Assembly: GCA_002887195.1 (NCBI GenBank)
Contig: PJAB01001781.1
Coordinates: 1-12,253, forward strand
Reading direction: 5' to 3'
DNA length: 12,253 nucleotides
DNA from: Chrysochromulina parva
Taxonomy: Eukaryota > Haptophyta > Prymnesiales > Chrysochromulinaceae
Both the position numbers and the translations under genes were made by a program. This document shows, in pieces, positions 9,301-12,252 of this stretch (positions within the stretch are counted from its first letter, which is position 1; every line of letters starts with the position of its first letter). The notes below the pieces were generated by a model. The model worked only from the letters and a program-made list of their open reading frames with translations. It did not search any database and had not been told where the DNA came from.

Positions 9301-10223
9301 CGGGCGATCGTGTGCATGCGCTGACCACGAATGGCGCCTCAACGAGGGAGCGCGCGCCTTTCGTCACCGCTGTGGCTTTCATGTCGACCATCATCCTCTA
9401 CCCATGCCTGCTTGCCGGGAGGGGACTGTTCATGATGGTGAATCGGCAACAGCTCGTGTATAATCAAGCCCACGGCCTGACGCGGATCGCGACCGACACA
9501 AAGGCGGCGCTCTCTAGCGCCATGGCGGGTGCGATCGCGCTGCACAAGTCGCTCGACCTCGACGGCGACGGCAAGGTGACGGCGGCCGAGTTGTACATGG
9601 CCGCCAAGGCAAAAGCGCGGGAGCGCACCGCCAGGCTCAAGAAGATGAGGGATGACCTGCGCGCGTCGCTCGACACCGACGGCGACGGCAAGGTGAGCTG
9701 GTCAGAGATGAGAGCGGGTATGCGCCGGCTGCGGCGCGAGATGGCGGCGCAGACCAAGTCAGCCTTCCAGGAGCGGCGCGAGCGGTTGCGTACGATGCGG
9801 GCCGAGCTGCGAGCGTCACTCGACACGGACGGCGACGGCAAGGTGAGTGCAGCAGAGTTCGCGGCCGGCATGCGCCGGCTGCGCAAGGAGGCCGCCGCCC
9901 GCGCGCGAGAGAGGGCGAAGCAGATGGGCGCCAACCCTCTCTTCTCCACAACGCTTGCCTTCGCGTCGGTGTGGGGCATCGCCTTCTTCCTGATGCTTGC
10001 GCTCGCCGTCGGCTCGGTGAGTGCGGCAGCGAGCATGGATGGGCGCGTCGTGCGAGAGGATGTGATCTCGGCGTGGTGGCTTGCCTTGGCCTTGCAGTGG
10101 CTGCTCATCGAGCCGATCGTTGTGGCGGTGCTCGCCGGCTATAACTTGCTGTGCAAGCGGTTGTCGACGTTCGAGGGTCCCGACATTGCTGCTCTCAACC
10201 TGAAGATCACACACCGGATGTAA
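69..10223 (+). CDS. Giant polycystin-1-like multidomain membrane protein, 5' incomplete
   Basis: One open frame ends at TAA 10221-10223. The first in-frame ATG is at 369 (3,284 codons to the stop), but the frame stays open and proline-coding back to 69, after an in-frame TGA at 66-68. Sequence on both sides of M369 reads as one folded segment, so M369 is unlikely to be the real start. Residues counted from M369: SEA-like ectodomain 1-185, proline stalk 186-310, EGF-like 311-351, GPS-like 357-406, TM1 about 440-461, proline-rich linker to 591, Ala/Glu coiled coil 592-1766, EF-hands 1831-1842 and 1868-1879, disordered linker to 2406, ARM-like 2407-2600, IQ 2721-2737, PDZ-like 2777-2848, TM2/TM3 about 2954-3021, EF-hands 3063-3074, 3102-3113 and 3152-3163, TM4/TM5 about 3196-3260. 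Predicted topology puts the N terminus outside and every EF-hand, the IQ and the PDZ in the cytosol. The likely role is Ca2+/calmodulin-responsive adhesion or mechanosensing at the plasma or ciliary membrane; this is inferred from architecture. No PLAT domain and no channel segments after TM5 are visible. The coding is real beyond doubt; the family name is moderately supported. Confidence 0.85.
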   Translation, partial: PPLRPPPPRPPPPPPPPPPPPSPPPPPPPPSPPPPSPPPPSPPPEPPPSPPPPTPPPPSPPPSPPPPSPPPPSPPPPSPPPPYPPETFILTYVVNFDPNAMQSRTASQVSSTLANAIAAASGASQDNSVSIALTTRYDLSGVSVSTAQMVVALNNQVCVNAGRSTCSVAPFTNPSPPAMPGEFGRRQLQWGAASFRVTTDLQAADSLGGIPLDLGALAVAVGQNSYDMQSIRTVEATAARVEATVLGHVSASSPLLDGSMAQDSIAARAGAALGLSSSQITVDPPLVITPPLPPPPPPPMPPMPPPLRAPPTSPPYPKRPPPLPRSPPRRPPPLPPAPAGGYDPPPPSPPPLPMHPPSLPPAGPTHPPPPPMVPPPMSPSPKRPPPLSPPPPRSPPPPNRPNPPSLPPLFCHPIYGRGDCSENNFCARADGRGVCRNGRCICSAGFGGHGCELEARCHFWDASLVRWSDHGIHTLHAASSENGPSAVVRCAVDRFPTAPTEYAAIWSSAAIPAAPPSAPPFVASSFALTVLGMDSNPVFESVVWILLLDILTLLLAWKLAAVTRHPAKGIIGWWPIFADGGRFGEPLPKPPSAPPLPPLEGIQERLRPRGPIAKLGTVLALRNRVQPTPAPSAEAAPPPPGGIQERLRFPSKKTLKSAVPSQTTTATARTTALATQHASRPEPEPKPEPDADLLAAEAALATAAAAAAAAEAAALALERAAANEQAENERKAAEELAAAEAAAVASEAEANAATEAALEAEVAQEAAAQEADTAEAAANEAASAARRRFGAVMQSAAIANLLQAQASVATEKRLAVERARQEADKKAAVAEAALERHREAAGAAARAKLKARTKTAAISTHLQSKALEAAEARAVAEAAALALATAQAELARKRAAAASAGRAKLGVGVKVGTFAYALQIKGQAAAEARAVAEAIAALEEKAAAEEAARIAESAAAGRRQLGAFTQLKSFGSQLKSKAEEAAEAQARRVAEELAASEAAAAAAAAAEERRAASAAAGVLQLGVATKVKAFGAKLKANAEETLSVREAEAAAAAEAARIAAEVAAAAETALASAKSKIGAATSSISLLRMVKVKSDAAAVARAEQAEREAEAKRKEEAAAAARAAAAEEAAEAEKVRRQEAARTKLGSSIKTVGRSNWIASILEENVDEAVELRAEAALFAAQAAAAEAAEAVAAAEQAEQALASAKLKVGAVGQSVSVMKMLQEKADAAAAARVAAEAAAREAAEAEAEAEAAAAEEAAETERVRRQEAARALARAKLGSSIKAVGRSASIANMFEENADDAIERRAEAALAAAEAAAEEARTAAEAAAAAEAALASAKSKLGAGVQSVTVMKFLQTKADTAAELRAVAEAASEAETIAAAEAAEAETARRVEAAKSAKAKLSSTMRASSVARLLKSEAEASAEAQATEAAAAVDAAAAEARALLEVAVAAEEAAEVAIRRFGTATNSVSVMKLLQSKADAAREARQAAEAAAAAEHSAVQQAAAAEAARRKMAAAGRAKVSLVSRAGMIGNMLKKKGQAAADAREAAEMAKAAEEAAAAEAEAMAAGAAAAAAAAAEAVLAAAAVREKASAAARLRFAASAKTMSISNMMKAGGRRVADARAAAEEEQAAKVATEAAEAAEAASVEAARAAAEAALRHQALAAEVAEKAAAVAAANEEKALVEAAEKAIEIEVAVRGDTADDLEAAAAVAEEAAAVEAAAAEAAAAAAAEKAAAEKAAAEEKINWKEKDEKAVLEEMRERDEQRIARRAEAKAAENEAVQAALAAAAERRAAKAAAQAEAKAEEARRIRAIVAAKQGGQLWASQAGAHARSTDKAAEQEAEAEKAAAEKAAVEKAKEEEQAAAKKTLPSSPTSPKPPLTSPGSPANPRVFLAQERLSGRPVSAKHKTSVHFGEGIDKSDAGLEAAFAKIDIDKSGKIDADEMKGYILSTYENGLDDKTIDEMMTAADIDKDGKVTLAEFMVIMRAGPSGGFTFASANGQPLRLRVGPPEPRIAQMAAVRLRTLNALGTSSVGESPGQLGWGSSVSRGVVTLSDLAAEPDGGSTRPQTALTATGISFTLGASRPSTAVEETPHAARNAAAALRRAELRQRSHAAVNDPSLEALVAPAPAVCNSSGRRKSADSFASCAASVGSNGQMDYTATDVSGFPEQSSRRASQDDLPQMYDTFTTAGQFPSRPTTSGSLGMVSEIGGSLPTTTALASTGAVSGMVAEARIRRPRRFDISSGVRAAFSFESSPEIASRLPARGRGLAPEANEMGGARPGTADSKGELAAGMVAEERLRRRPGSTRPTASALRPVRALTGDINRATGDVRRAAERPLSQGNVLGQSQIPQERVRWVGGGERNSERLSSRTPLSQLLASGIANTIGALSLSGYMRPSTAPGVLPSTSEETILAAPGEAAATAAGPAASHQQPSLMVVSEDGLESFTLPASFAPPTRANAQPPPVPSTLLGLPPVLSPPPSPPARVMPSRPGSGSTSRPGSGGSRSRMEEEALAALHQCSPSTATLLPALLTALRESSSTRAFVFEEDQAAALRQLTQLVSESSDQEAIALCEYLRAAGGVQLIAGLLGSHVPSTHQMAIALVGNLASVAVDPNAEKTKVLLKTAGAFGLLLPHIFSEEQTTLVSALSAVQILCTEIAYVEQLQQAGGLERLQAILQLNDQQLEPFARGCLVNVTQARAANQGTFGYAMGVLSNVLGGGSAAQVLPPARASAPTAAPAPSELRAMKAELEVLEAQGEALGKLEDDELEDDLDDEDEDEGINELWDPEGVHAAKLMALAEKGVRTGRFIKKVRHKGRDRDVSALKVQACYRGHLARRTVLPKALAYPSAPPPRQGAIVCKAPELTTPDKEAWRAWPEVKLEISTKAGERLGWDLAAATTGGVEVRTNTIGVNAGSRLLSINGQNVRRSAPQEVAVMLLEADGLVELHFAIATPSRWSTFKGSILTWLSSSGSPSPVLPATGSRQSGDTGSRSKWAGGLGTLTNKARRPVKVTELAWDDRSAREIVLGWLREHTLYCAVASFLFGDGPKMPTGAQACQLLWTTALGLLYIVCMQLRYSWLAGDRVHALTTNGASTRERAPFVTAVAFMSTIILYPCLLAGRGLFMMVNRQQLVYNQAHGLTRIATDTKAALSSAMAGAIALHKSLDLDGDGKVTAAELYMAAKAKARERTARLKKMRDDLRASLDTDGDGKVSWSEMRAGMRRLRREMAAQTKSAFQERRERLRTMRAELRASLDTDGDGKVSAAEFAAGMRRLRKEAAARARERAKQMGANPLFSTTLAFASVWGIAFFLMLALAVGSVSAAASMDGRVVREDVISAWWLALALQWLLIEPIVVAVLAGYNLLCKRLSTFEGPDIAALNLKITHRM
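327..920 (+). other. Ectodomain of two SEA-like alpha/beta segments
   Basis: Two successive segments each combine a beta-strand-like start with an amphipathic Ala/Ser-rich helix. The first starts just upstream of M369 (Phe-Ile-Leu-Thr-Tyr-Val-Val-Asn-Phe) and is followed by SSTLANAIAAASGAS. The second is roughly residues 92-185, with a helix near ARVEATVLGHVS and an end at SSQITVDPP. Alternation of short beta strands with helices ending in a small-residue loop is typical of SEA-like modules in algal surface proteins, but no diagnostic residue fixes the family. It precedes a proline stalk and EGF module, consistent with an extracellular location. Two cysteines (near nt 540-565) may form a disulfide. 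Confidence 0.4.
921..1298 (+). other. Second proline-rich stalk (hydroxyproline-rich type)
   Basis: About 125 residues (186-310) dominated by Pro with Ser, Arg, Met and Leu, in blocks such as PPPLPRSPP and SPPPP. It separates the SEA-like segments from the EGF-like module and probably forms a stiff, possibly O-glycosylated polyproline rod outside the membrane. Confidence 0.8.
1299..1421 (+). other. EGF-like module
   Basis: Residues 311-351 hold seven cysteines (311, 320, 326, 335, 340, 342, 351). The final segment, CRNGRCICSAGFGGHGC, has the C-x-C-x(8)-C spacing and aromatic/glycine pattern of an EGF or tenascin-type fold. An eighth cysteine (357) belongs to the following GPS-like segment. 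The seventh cysteine may pair with one elsewhere. This is direct evidence that the region up to TM1 is extracytoplasmic. Confidence 0.75.
1437..1586 (+). other. Degenerate GPS-like segment before TM1
   Basis: Residues 357-406 start with C-H-F-W-D, continue with a Trp and Gly at GPS spacing (RWSDHGIHT), then V-V-R-C-A (C390) and end in T-E-Y-A-A-I-W. The GPS motif of adhesion GPCRs and polycystin-1 has the same frame: C-x-F-W-D/N, W, G-C, V-x-C-x-C-x-H-x-T-x-F-A. Here the inner cysteine pair and the His-Leu/Ser/Thr cleavage site are missing, so self-cleavage is not expected. It sits about 35 residues before TM1, where a GPS would be. Homology is inferred by eye. Confidence 0.5.
1683..1751 (+). 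other. Transmembrane segment 1
   Basis: The hydrophobic stretch ESVVWILLLDILTLLLAW (about residues 439-461) is followed by basic KLAAVTRHPAK, giving an outside-to-inside orientation. The preceding Asn-Pro-Val-Phe and the following Trp plus basic cluster resemble the first TM of polycystin-1-like proteins, where a similar N-P-x-V-F precedes the helix. Confidence 0.8.
2412..5087 (+). repeat. Array of 14 imperfect coiled-coil repeats (about 56-69 residues each)
   Basis: A core of [KR]-[LFIV]-G followed by a patch rich in Lys/Ser/Val and then [ML]-[LF/K]-x-x-[KN]-A-[DE]-x-A recurs 14 times. The core codons start at 2430, 2610, 2778, 2946, 3126, 3294, 3498, 3690, 3897, 4089, 4269, 4449, 4626 and 4857. 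Most spacings are 56, 60, 64 or 68 residues. Cores lose the Gly in units 2, 11, 13 and 14. Between cores lie Ala/Glu helices of variable purity. The array explains the strong codon-level repetitiveness of this third of the gene. Confidence 0.8.
3276..4070 (+). repeat. Tandem duplication of a two-unit block (396 and 399 bp)
   Basis: Block A (3276-3671) and block B (3672-4070) each contain two coil repeats and are the closest pair in the array. Both begin Leu-Ala-Ser-Ala-Lys and share V-R-R-Q-E-A-A-R, A-K/T-K-L-G-S-S-I-K and V-G-R-S at matching places. DNA stretches such as GTCCGTCGCCAAGA (3471 and 3858) and CAGTTGGCAGGTCG are identical. Block B carries a four-residue insertion (Ala-Leu-Ala-Arg) before its second core. 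A third copy of the Leu-Ala-Ser-Ala-Lys start at 4071 marks the block edge. Confidence 0.75.
5829..6029 (+). other. EF-hand pair 1
   Basis: Two canonical 12-residue Ca2+ loops lie at 5859-5894 (DIDKSGKIDADE) and 5970-6005 (DIDKDGKVTLAE), each with Asp at 1, 3, Gly at 6 and Glu at 12. Helices such as LEAAFAKI before and DEMMTAA between give the paired arrangement of calmodulin and centrin. It sits right after the coiled coil in the predicted cytosolic part. Confidence 0.95.
6030..7586 (+). other. Long disordered Ser/Arg/Pro/Thr-rich linker
   Basis: About 520 residues (1888-2406) without a recognisable fold, rich in Ser, Arg, Thr, Gly and Pro. It contains recurring short motifs: R-P-x-T-A-like (6261, 6315, 6651, 6903, 6987, 7251) and Glu-Arg-Leu-Arg-like (6744, 6942, 7110). 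It ends with two 24-bp copies coding SRPGSG. Many serines follow basic residues, so phosphorylation is plausible but not shown. Confidence 0.7.
7529..7571 (+). repeat. Two-copy 24-bp in-frame tandem repeat
   Basis: GCCGGCCTGGCAGCGGC occurs at 7531 and again at 7555, coding Ser-Arg-Pro-Gly-Ser-Gly twice. It lies in the disordered linker just before the ARM-like domain and looks like replication slippage. Confidence 0.85.
7587..8170 (+). other. Armadillo-like helical repeats
   Basis: Residues 2407-2600 contain three recognisable ARM-type units. Unit one is at 7764-7889 (EYLRAAGGVQLIAGLL, ending ALVGNLAS), unit two at 7920-8027 (KTAGAFGLLLPHI) and unit three at 8043-8150 (LQQAGGLERLQAILQL). Each keeps the Ala-Gly-Gly turn, the hydrophobic Leu-Leu helix and the final A-L-x-N-L-type helix. 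An additional helical stretch (7590-7760) could be a degenerate first unit. ARM arrays bind extended peptides or partner proteins, so a docking role is likely. Confidence 0.75.
8340..8402 (+). other. Acidic patch
   Basis: A run of Asp and Glu (LEDDELEDDLDDEDEDEG) lies between the ARM-like repeats and the IQ motif. Such patches can bind Ca2+ weakly or contact basic partners; no specific role is visible. Confidence 0.8.
8529..8579 (+). other. IQ motif (calmodulin-binding type)
   Basis: Residues 2721-2737, ALKVQACYRGHLARRTV, match the pattern [V/I]-Q-x(3)-R-G-x(3)-R-R. Basic sequence upstream (FIKKVRHKGRDR) adds to a calmodulin-binding look. It lies in the predicted cytosolic part between the ARM-like and PDZ-like domains. 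Confidence 0.8.
8697..8912 (+). other. PDZ-like domain
   Basis: Residues 2777-2848 run through R-L-G-W-D-L-A (carboxylate-binding loop position), GGVEVRTNTIGVNAG, S-R-L-L-S-I-N-G-Q-N-V, a helix (APQEVAVMLLEA) and a last strand (LVELHFAI). The order matches a compact PDZ fold. The usual Gly-Leu-Gly-Phe is replaced by Arg-Leu-Gly-Trp, and Gly-Asp before the Ile-Leu-x-I-N-G strand by Gly-Ser. It occupies the space just ahead of TM2. Confidence 0.7.
9138..9440 (+). other. Transmembrane hairpin TM2-TM3, polycystin-1-like
   Basis: An Arg-Glu-His-Thr-Leu-Tyr segment (9150) leads to P-T-G-A-Q-A and TM2 (about 9228-9287, LLWTTALGLLYIVCM). A loop of about 24 residues follows, then TM3 (about 9360-9431), ending I-I-L-Y-P-C-L-L-A-G-R-G-L-F and a basic turn. 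In polycystin-1 proteins the segment after PLAT has the same order: His-Thr-Leu or Leu-Trp, a F-T-R-x-Q-R-like turn, TM2, a loop, then TM3 with a Tyr-Pro in the middle and Leu-Phe-x-x-x-x-Arg at the end. The resemblance is by eye. Confidence 0.6.
9555..9857 (+). other. Three EF-hand loops between TM3 and TM4
   Basis: Canonical loops are at 9555-9590 (DLDGDGKVTAAE), 9672-9707 (DTDGDGKVSWSE) and 9822-9857 (DTDGDGKVSAAE), residues 3063-3074, 3102-3113 and 3152-3163. Basic helices rich in Arg, Met and Ala separate them. The odd number leaves one loop unpaired unless it pairs between molecules. By topology they face the cytosol, between the two membrane hairpins. Confidence 0.95.
9633..9899 (+). 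repeat. Tandem EF-hand duplication, 150-bp period
   Basis: The DNA around EF-hands 4 and 5 is repeated: GACGGCGACGGCAAGGTGAG and ATGCGCCGGCTGCG occur in both copies, loop start to loop start 150 bp apart. The protein units read R-x-M-R-x-x-L-R-A-S-L-[loop]-x-x-x-x-G-M-R-R-L-R-[RK]-E. A duplication younger than the other EF-hands explains the odd count. Confidence 0.8.
9954..10220 (+). other. Transmembrane hairpin TM4-TM5 and C-terminal tail
   Basis: TM4 (about 9954-10019) contains VWGIAFFLMLALAVGSV. TM5 (about 10074-10145) contains WWLALALQWLLIEPIVVAVL and Gly-Tyr-Asn-Leu-Leu-Cys-Lys-Arg-Leu. The pattern W-(x)n-[IL]-E-P-[IL]-x-V-(x)n-Lys-Arg-Leu matches the fifth TM of polycystin-1-type proteins. 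The protein stops about 20 residues later, with no sixth to eleventh TM. Confidence 0.6.
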
Positions 10224-10521
10224 CCGGATGACCAACCCGACGAAAGGTCAGAGGGTCGAGAGAGGCATGCAAGATGAAAAAAGAAAACGTCGCAGAAATT
10301 GCTTACCCGGTATTACTGCATGTGGGTCTGCCATAGGTCTACCGCACATAGAGTCGTTTGCGCGGTGCCGGTAGTGACAGCTCAGGCATTGGCCTAAAAG
10401 CTGTGCGTGCGTCTGTGTGTGTTCCACAACTCGGTATTTCGTATTTGGAATTTGCCGGCGCGCGGCGGGGGTCGAGGTTGATCCGGTGCACCTCCGACCT
10501 CGAGGTCTGCACCCAAATGCC

Positions 10522-10653
10522 AAAAAGCGAAGTACAGTTCAGTTCAGTTCAGTTTCTTCGCGGTCCCCTCCACGCTCACTCCACCACCGTCTCAAGAAGG
10601 ACGGCTCGCTCCCCTCGCGCCTCGGTCAACACAAGTACTAAAAAGCGAAGTAC
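10522..10653. repeat. 14-bp direct repeats flanking a 104-bp spacer
   Basis: AAAAAGCGAAGTAC occurs at 10522-10535 and 10640-10653, exact and in the same orientation. The first copy runs directly into a pentanucleotide microsatellite (AGTTC units at 10536-10554). The spacer holds no recognisable gene. Confidence 0.85.
10535..10554. repeat. Pentanucleotide microsatellite (AGTTC)
   Basis: Three full AGTTC units plus a partial fourth lie in the intergenic gap next to a 14-bp direct repeat. This is ordinary slippage sequence. Confidence 0.9.
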
Positions 10654-10725
10654 GATAAGATATGAAGCACCCCATATTTATAATGTAGACTACAGCAAGA
10701 TGTGCTAGCATCGCTGCCGCCGTGA

Positions 10726-12057
10726 CTATTCATCGATGTGTACACAAGTGCATCGTCGATCACAGCGGTGTACACAAGTGTGATTCACCGGGCACTGCCC
10801 GGCCGCTACGCCCGGCGCTGCCAACGCGTACTCGCACAACATCCTGTCGCCGCTGCTCTCCCAATCAAAGCGGGCCGCGTGCTCAGCCGCGCGGCGCCCC
10901 ATCTCGCGGCGCGTCGCCGTGTCGGCTACGAGCGCCGCGACAGCCTCCGCCATCGCGCTCACATTGTCGGGCGGCAGCAGCCGGCCTCCCACACCCTCAG
11001 CAACGACCTCGACAATGCCCGAGGAGGCGGTGGCCACCACTGGGAGCCCGGCGGCCTGGGCCTCGAGGCAGGTGGCGCCCCAGCCCTCCGAGGTCGACGG
11101 GTTGAGAAAGATGTCTGACGAGGCATATGCCGTCGCGAGCGCCGCACCCGTGAGCGCGCCAAAAAATCGCGTAGACGATGGGAGCAGCTTTCCAAACTCG
11201 GCGCGCGCGGGGCCGTCCCCGACCACAGCGACGCGCACAGGCACCCCGCGCAGGCCCAGCTCGGCTACGACAGCTGCAAAAGTGCGCAGGCCCTTCTCCC
11301 AGCGCAGCCGCGCCACGAGCAGCACGATCGGCGTCGACTCATCGCCGTCGCCGACGCCCTCGCGCCACGCTTCCGAGCGTGACGCCGCGTTGAAGAGAGT
11401 GCGGTCGACGCCGCGATGCCACACGCCGACGCGCGGCACGCCGTGCGCCTCGAGGTCACTCGCGAGGCTCTCCGAGGGCGGCAGAGTCGCCTCGCACCCG
11501 CTGTGGAAGCGGCGCATACCCCACCAATACCATTCCTCGAGGCGAAAGGCAAACGGTCGCAGCGGCTGGTAGTAGTGAAGGTAGCGCTCAAAGCGGGTGT
11601 GGTGCGAGCAGACGACGGGCACCTTGTGTGCGCGCGCCCAGCGCTGCGCCGCGTGGCCAAGCCCATCCTGGATGGCGATGTGCATTACCGTCGGCGCAAA
11701 AGCCTCCAGCCGGCTGCGCGCCGTACGGCCGAGGCGCCACGTCAGGCGGTACTCGCTCCACAGCGGGAAGCTGACGCTCGGCACCGTCACAATTTCGGCT
11801 CCCGGACTGCGGATGACGGGGATACGCTGCCGGCGGCCTGGCGTGGGCACGACGACCAGCACCTCGTGCCCGCGCCGCATGAGATGCGCCACGAGTCGAT
11901 TGAGCGTGAGCGCGACACCGTCTAGGTTGCGGTCGTATGAGTTGGTGACGAGCACTACCCGGTGCTGCAACTCTGGCTTTGAAGCAGGCCATTGCGTGCG
12001 GTTGACGTAGAAGTCCGGCATCATGCACAGAGCCAGGGCGGCTAAAGGCCCCGCCAT
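10726..12057 (-). CDS. GT4-family glycosyltransferase (SQD2 / mannosyltransferase type)
   Basis: A 443-residue protein with the two Rossmann halves of a GT-B enzyme. The N-terminal half begins near residue 33 (RVVLVTNSYDRNLDGVAL, then RRGHEVLVVVP), as in GT4 enzymes that act on lipid or sugar acceptors. SHHTRFERYLHYY (151-163) corresponds to the S-x-H-T-x(3)-x-Y segment of SQD2 and GDP-mannose-dependent mannosyltransferases. The donor half (about 243-395) has VARLRWEKG with Arg250 and Lys255, V-G-D-G-P at 279-283, and the E-x7-E motif (Glu324, Glu332) in S-E-G-W-G-A-T-C-L-E-A-Q. It probably transfers a sugar from a nucleotide donor to a lipid or glycan; donor and acceptor cannot be told apart here. 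The start at 12057 is the first Met in the GT frame after an in-frame TAA at 12115-12117. There is no obvious signal peptide or TM beyond a short hydrophobic start. The last 25 residues are Cys-rich and unlike the family. Confidence 0.9.
   Translation of the reverse strand: MAGPLAALALCMMPDFYVNRTQWPASKPELQHRVVLVTNSYDRNLDGVALTLNRLVAHLMRRGHEVLVVVPTPGRRQRIPVIRSPGAEIVTVPSVSFPLWSEYRLTWRLGRTARSRLEAFAPTVMHIAIQDGLGHAAQRWARAHKVPVVCSHHTRFERYLHYYQPLRPFAFRLEEWYWWGMRRFHSGCEATLPPSESLASDLEAHGVPRVGVWHRGVDRTLFNAASRSEAWREGVGDGDESTPIVLLVARLRWEKGLRTFAAVVAELGLRGVPVRVAVVGDGPARAEFGKLLPSSTRFFGALTGAALATAYASSDIFLNPSTSEGWGATCLEAQAAGLPVVATASSGIVEVVAEGVGGRLLPPDNVSAMAEAVAALVADTATRREMGRRAAEHAARFDWESSGDRMLCEYALAAPGVAAGQCPVNHTCVHRCDRRCTCVHIDE
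10738..10780 (-). repeat. 30-bp-period direct repeat coding the GT C-terminal tail
   Basis: GTGTACACAAGTG occurs at 10738-10750 and 10768-10780, 30 bp apart and so in frame, giving Thr-Cys-Val-His twice with RCDRRC between. The tail lies beyond the conserved GT-B fold and may be a recent read-through extension of the gene. Confidence 0.8.
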
Positions 12058-12066
12058 TGCCTTTTC

Positions 12067-12237
12067 CTGAACAGGCGCAATATGGGCCCAGGGGGCGAGG
12101 GCTGGGGACCCGCTTTAATCCTTCGGTGGAACAAGCGTCTCGCCCTCGGATGACGCACCCATGGTGTTCTGCGGCCAGAGGAGTGTGTGAGAGTTGAGCG
12201 TGCGACGCTCCGTGGTTGCGCCCGACTCGGCCGACAC
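12067..12237 (-). other. Possible intron joining the edge segment to the glycosyltransferase
   Basis: On the minus strand CTGTTCAG|G at 12067 is a good acceptor just before the GT start codon. A donor in phase 0 exists at 12237 (AAG|GTGTCG), which would remove the in-frame TAA and give a 171-bp intron. A stronger-looking donor, GTGCGT at 12158, would give a 92-bp intron but breaks the GT frame. This is a candidate only; the GT can equally start at its own Met. Confidence 0.2.
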
Positions 12238-12252
12238 CTTGATGGTCACGTG
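12115..12252 (-). CDS. Partial open segment at the right edge, unknown product
   Basis: On the minus strand 45 codons are open from the window edge to TAA at 12115-12117. The sequence (HVTIKVSAESGATTERR ... LLWPQNTMG ... ETLVPPKD) has a mixed, protein-like composition with a beta-strand start and a charged tail, and reads like the end of a protein. It shares the frame of the glycosyltransferase and stops 57 bases before its Met. It could be the C terminus of an upstream gene in the same orientation or an upstream GT exon. I do not recognise the family. Confidence 0.35.
   Translation of the reverse strand, partial: HVTIKVSAESGATTERRTLNSHTLLWPQNTMGASSEGETLVPPKD

Larger units (their letters stand above)
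10224..10725. other. Intergenic gap between convergent genes
   Basis: About 500 bases with clearly lower GC than the genes and no ORF worth calling; the short frames on both strands have no protein-like composition. It must hold both 3' untranslated regions. I see no tRNA cloverleaf, no rRNA and no strong hairpin. An AT-rich patch (about 10651-10685, ATATTTATAATG) is the likeliest site of 3' processing, but which signal this organism uses is unknown. Confidence 0.7.

Noticed and set aside
10219..10223. TGTAA overlapping the stop codon as a polyadenylation signal
   Set aside because: TGTAA is the green-algal signal, but here it is part of the stop codon itself and the organism is probably not a green alga.
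10358..10708. Short plus-strand frames in the intergenic gap
   Set aside because: They span microsatellite and direct-repeat sequence, have no protein-like composition and overlap each other.
12083..12090. TGGGCCCA palindrome as a promoter element for the glycosyltransferase
   Set aside because: It resembles a plant site II element, but the sequence is short and GC-rich and may lie in an intron.
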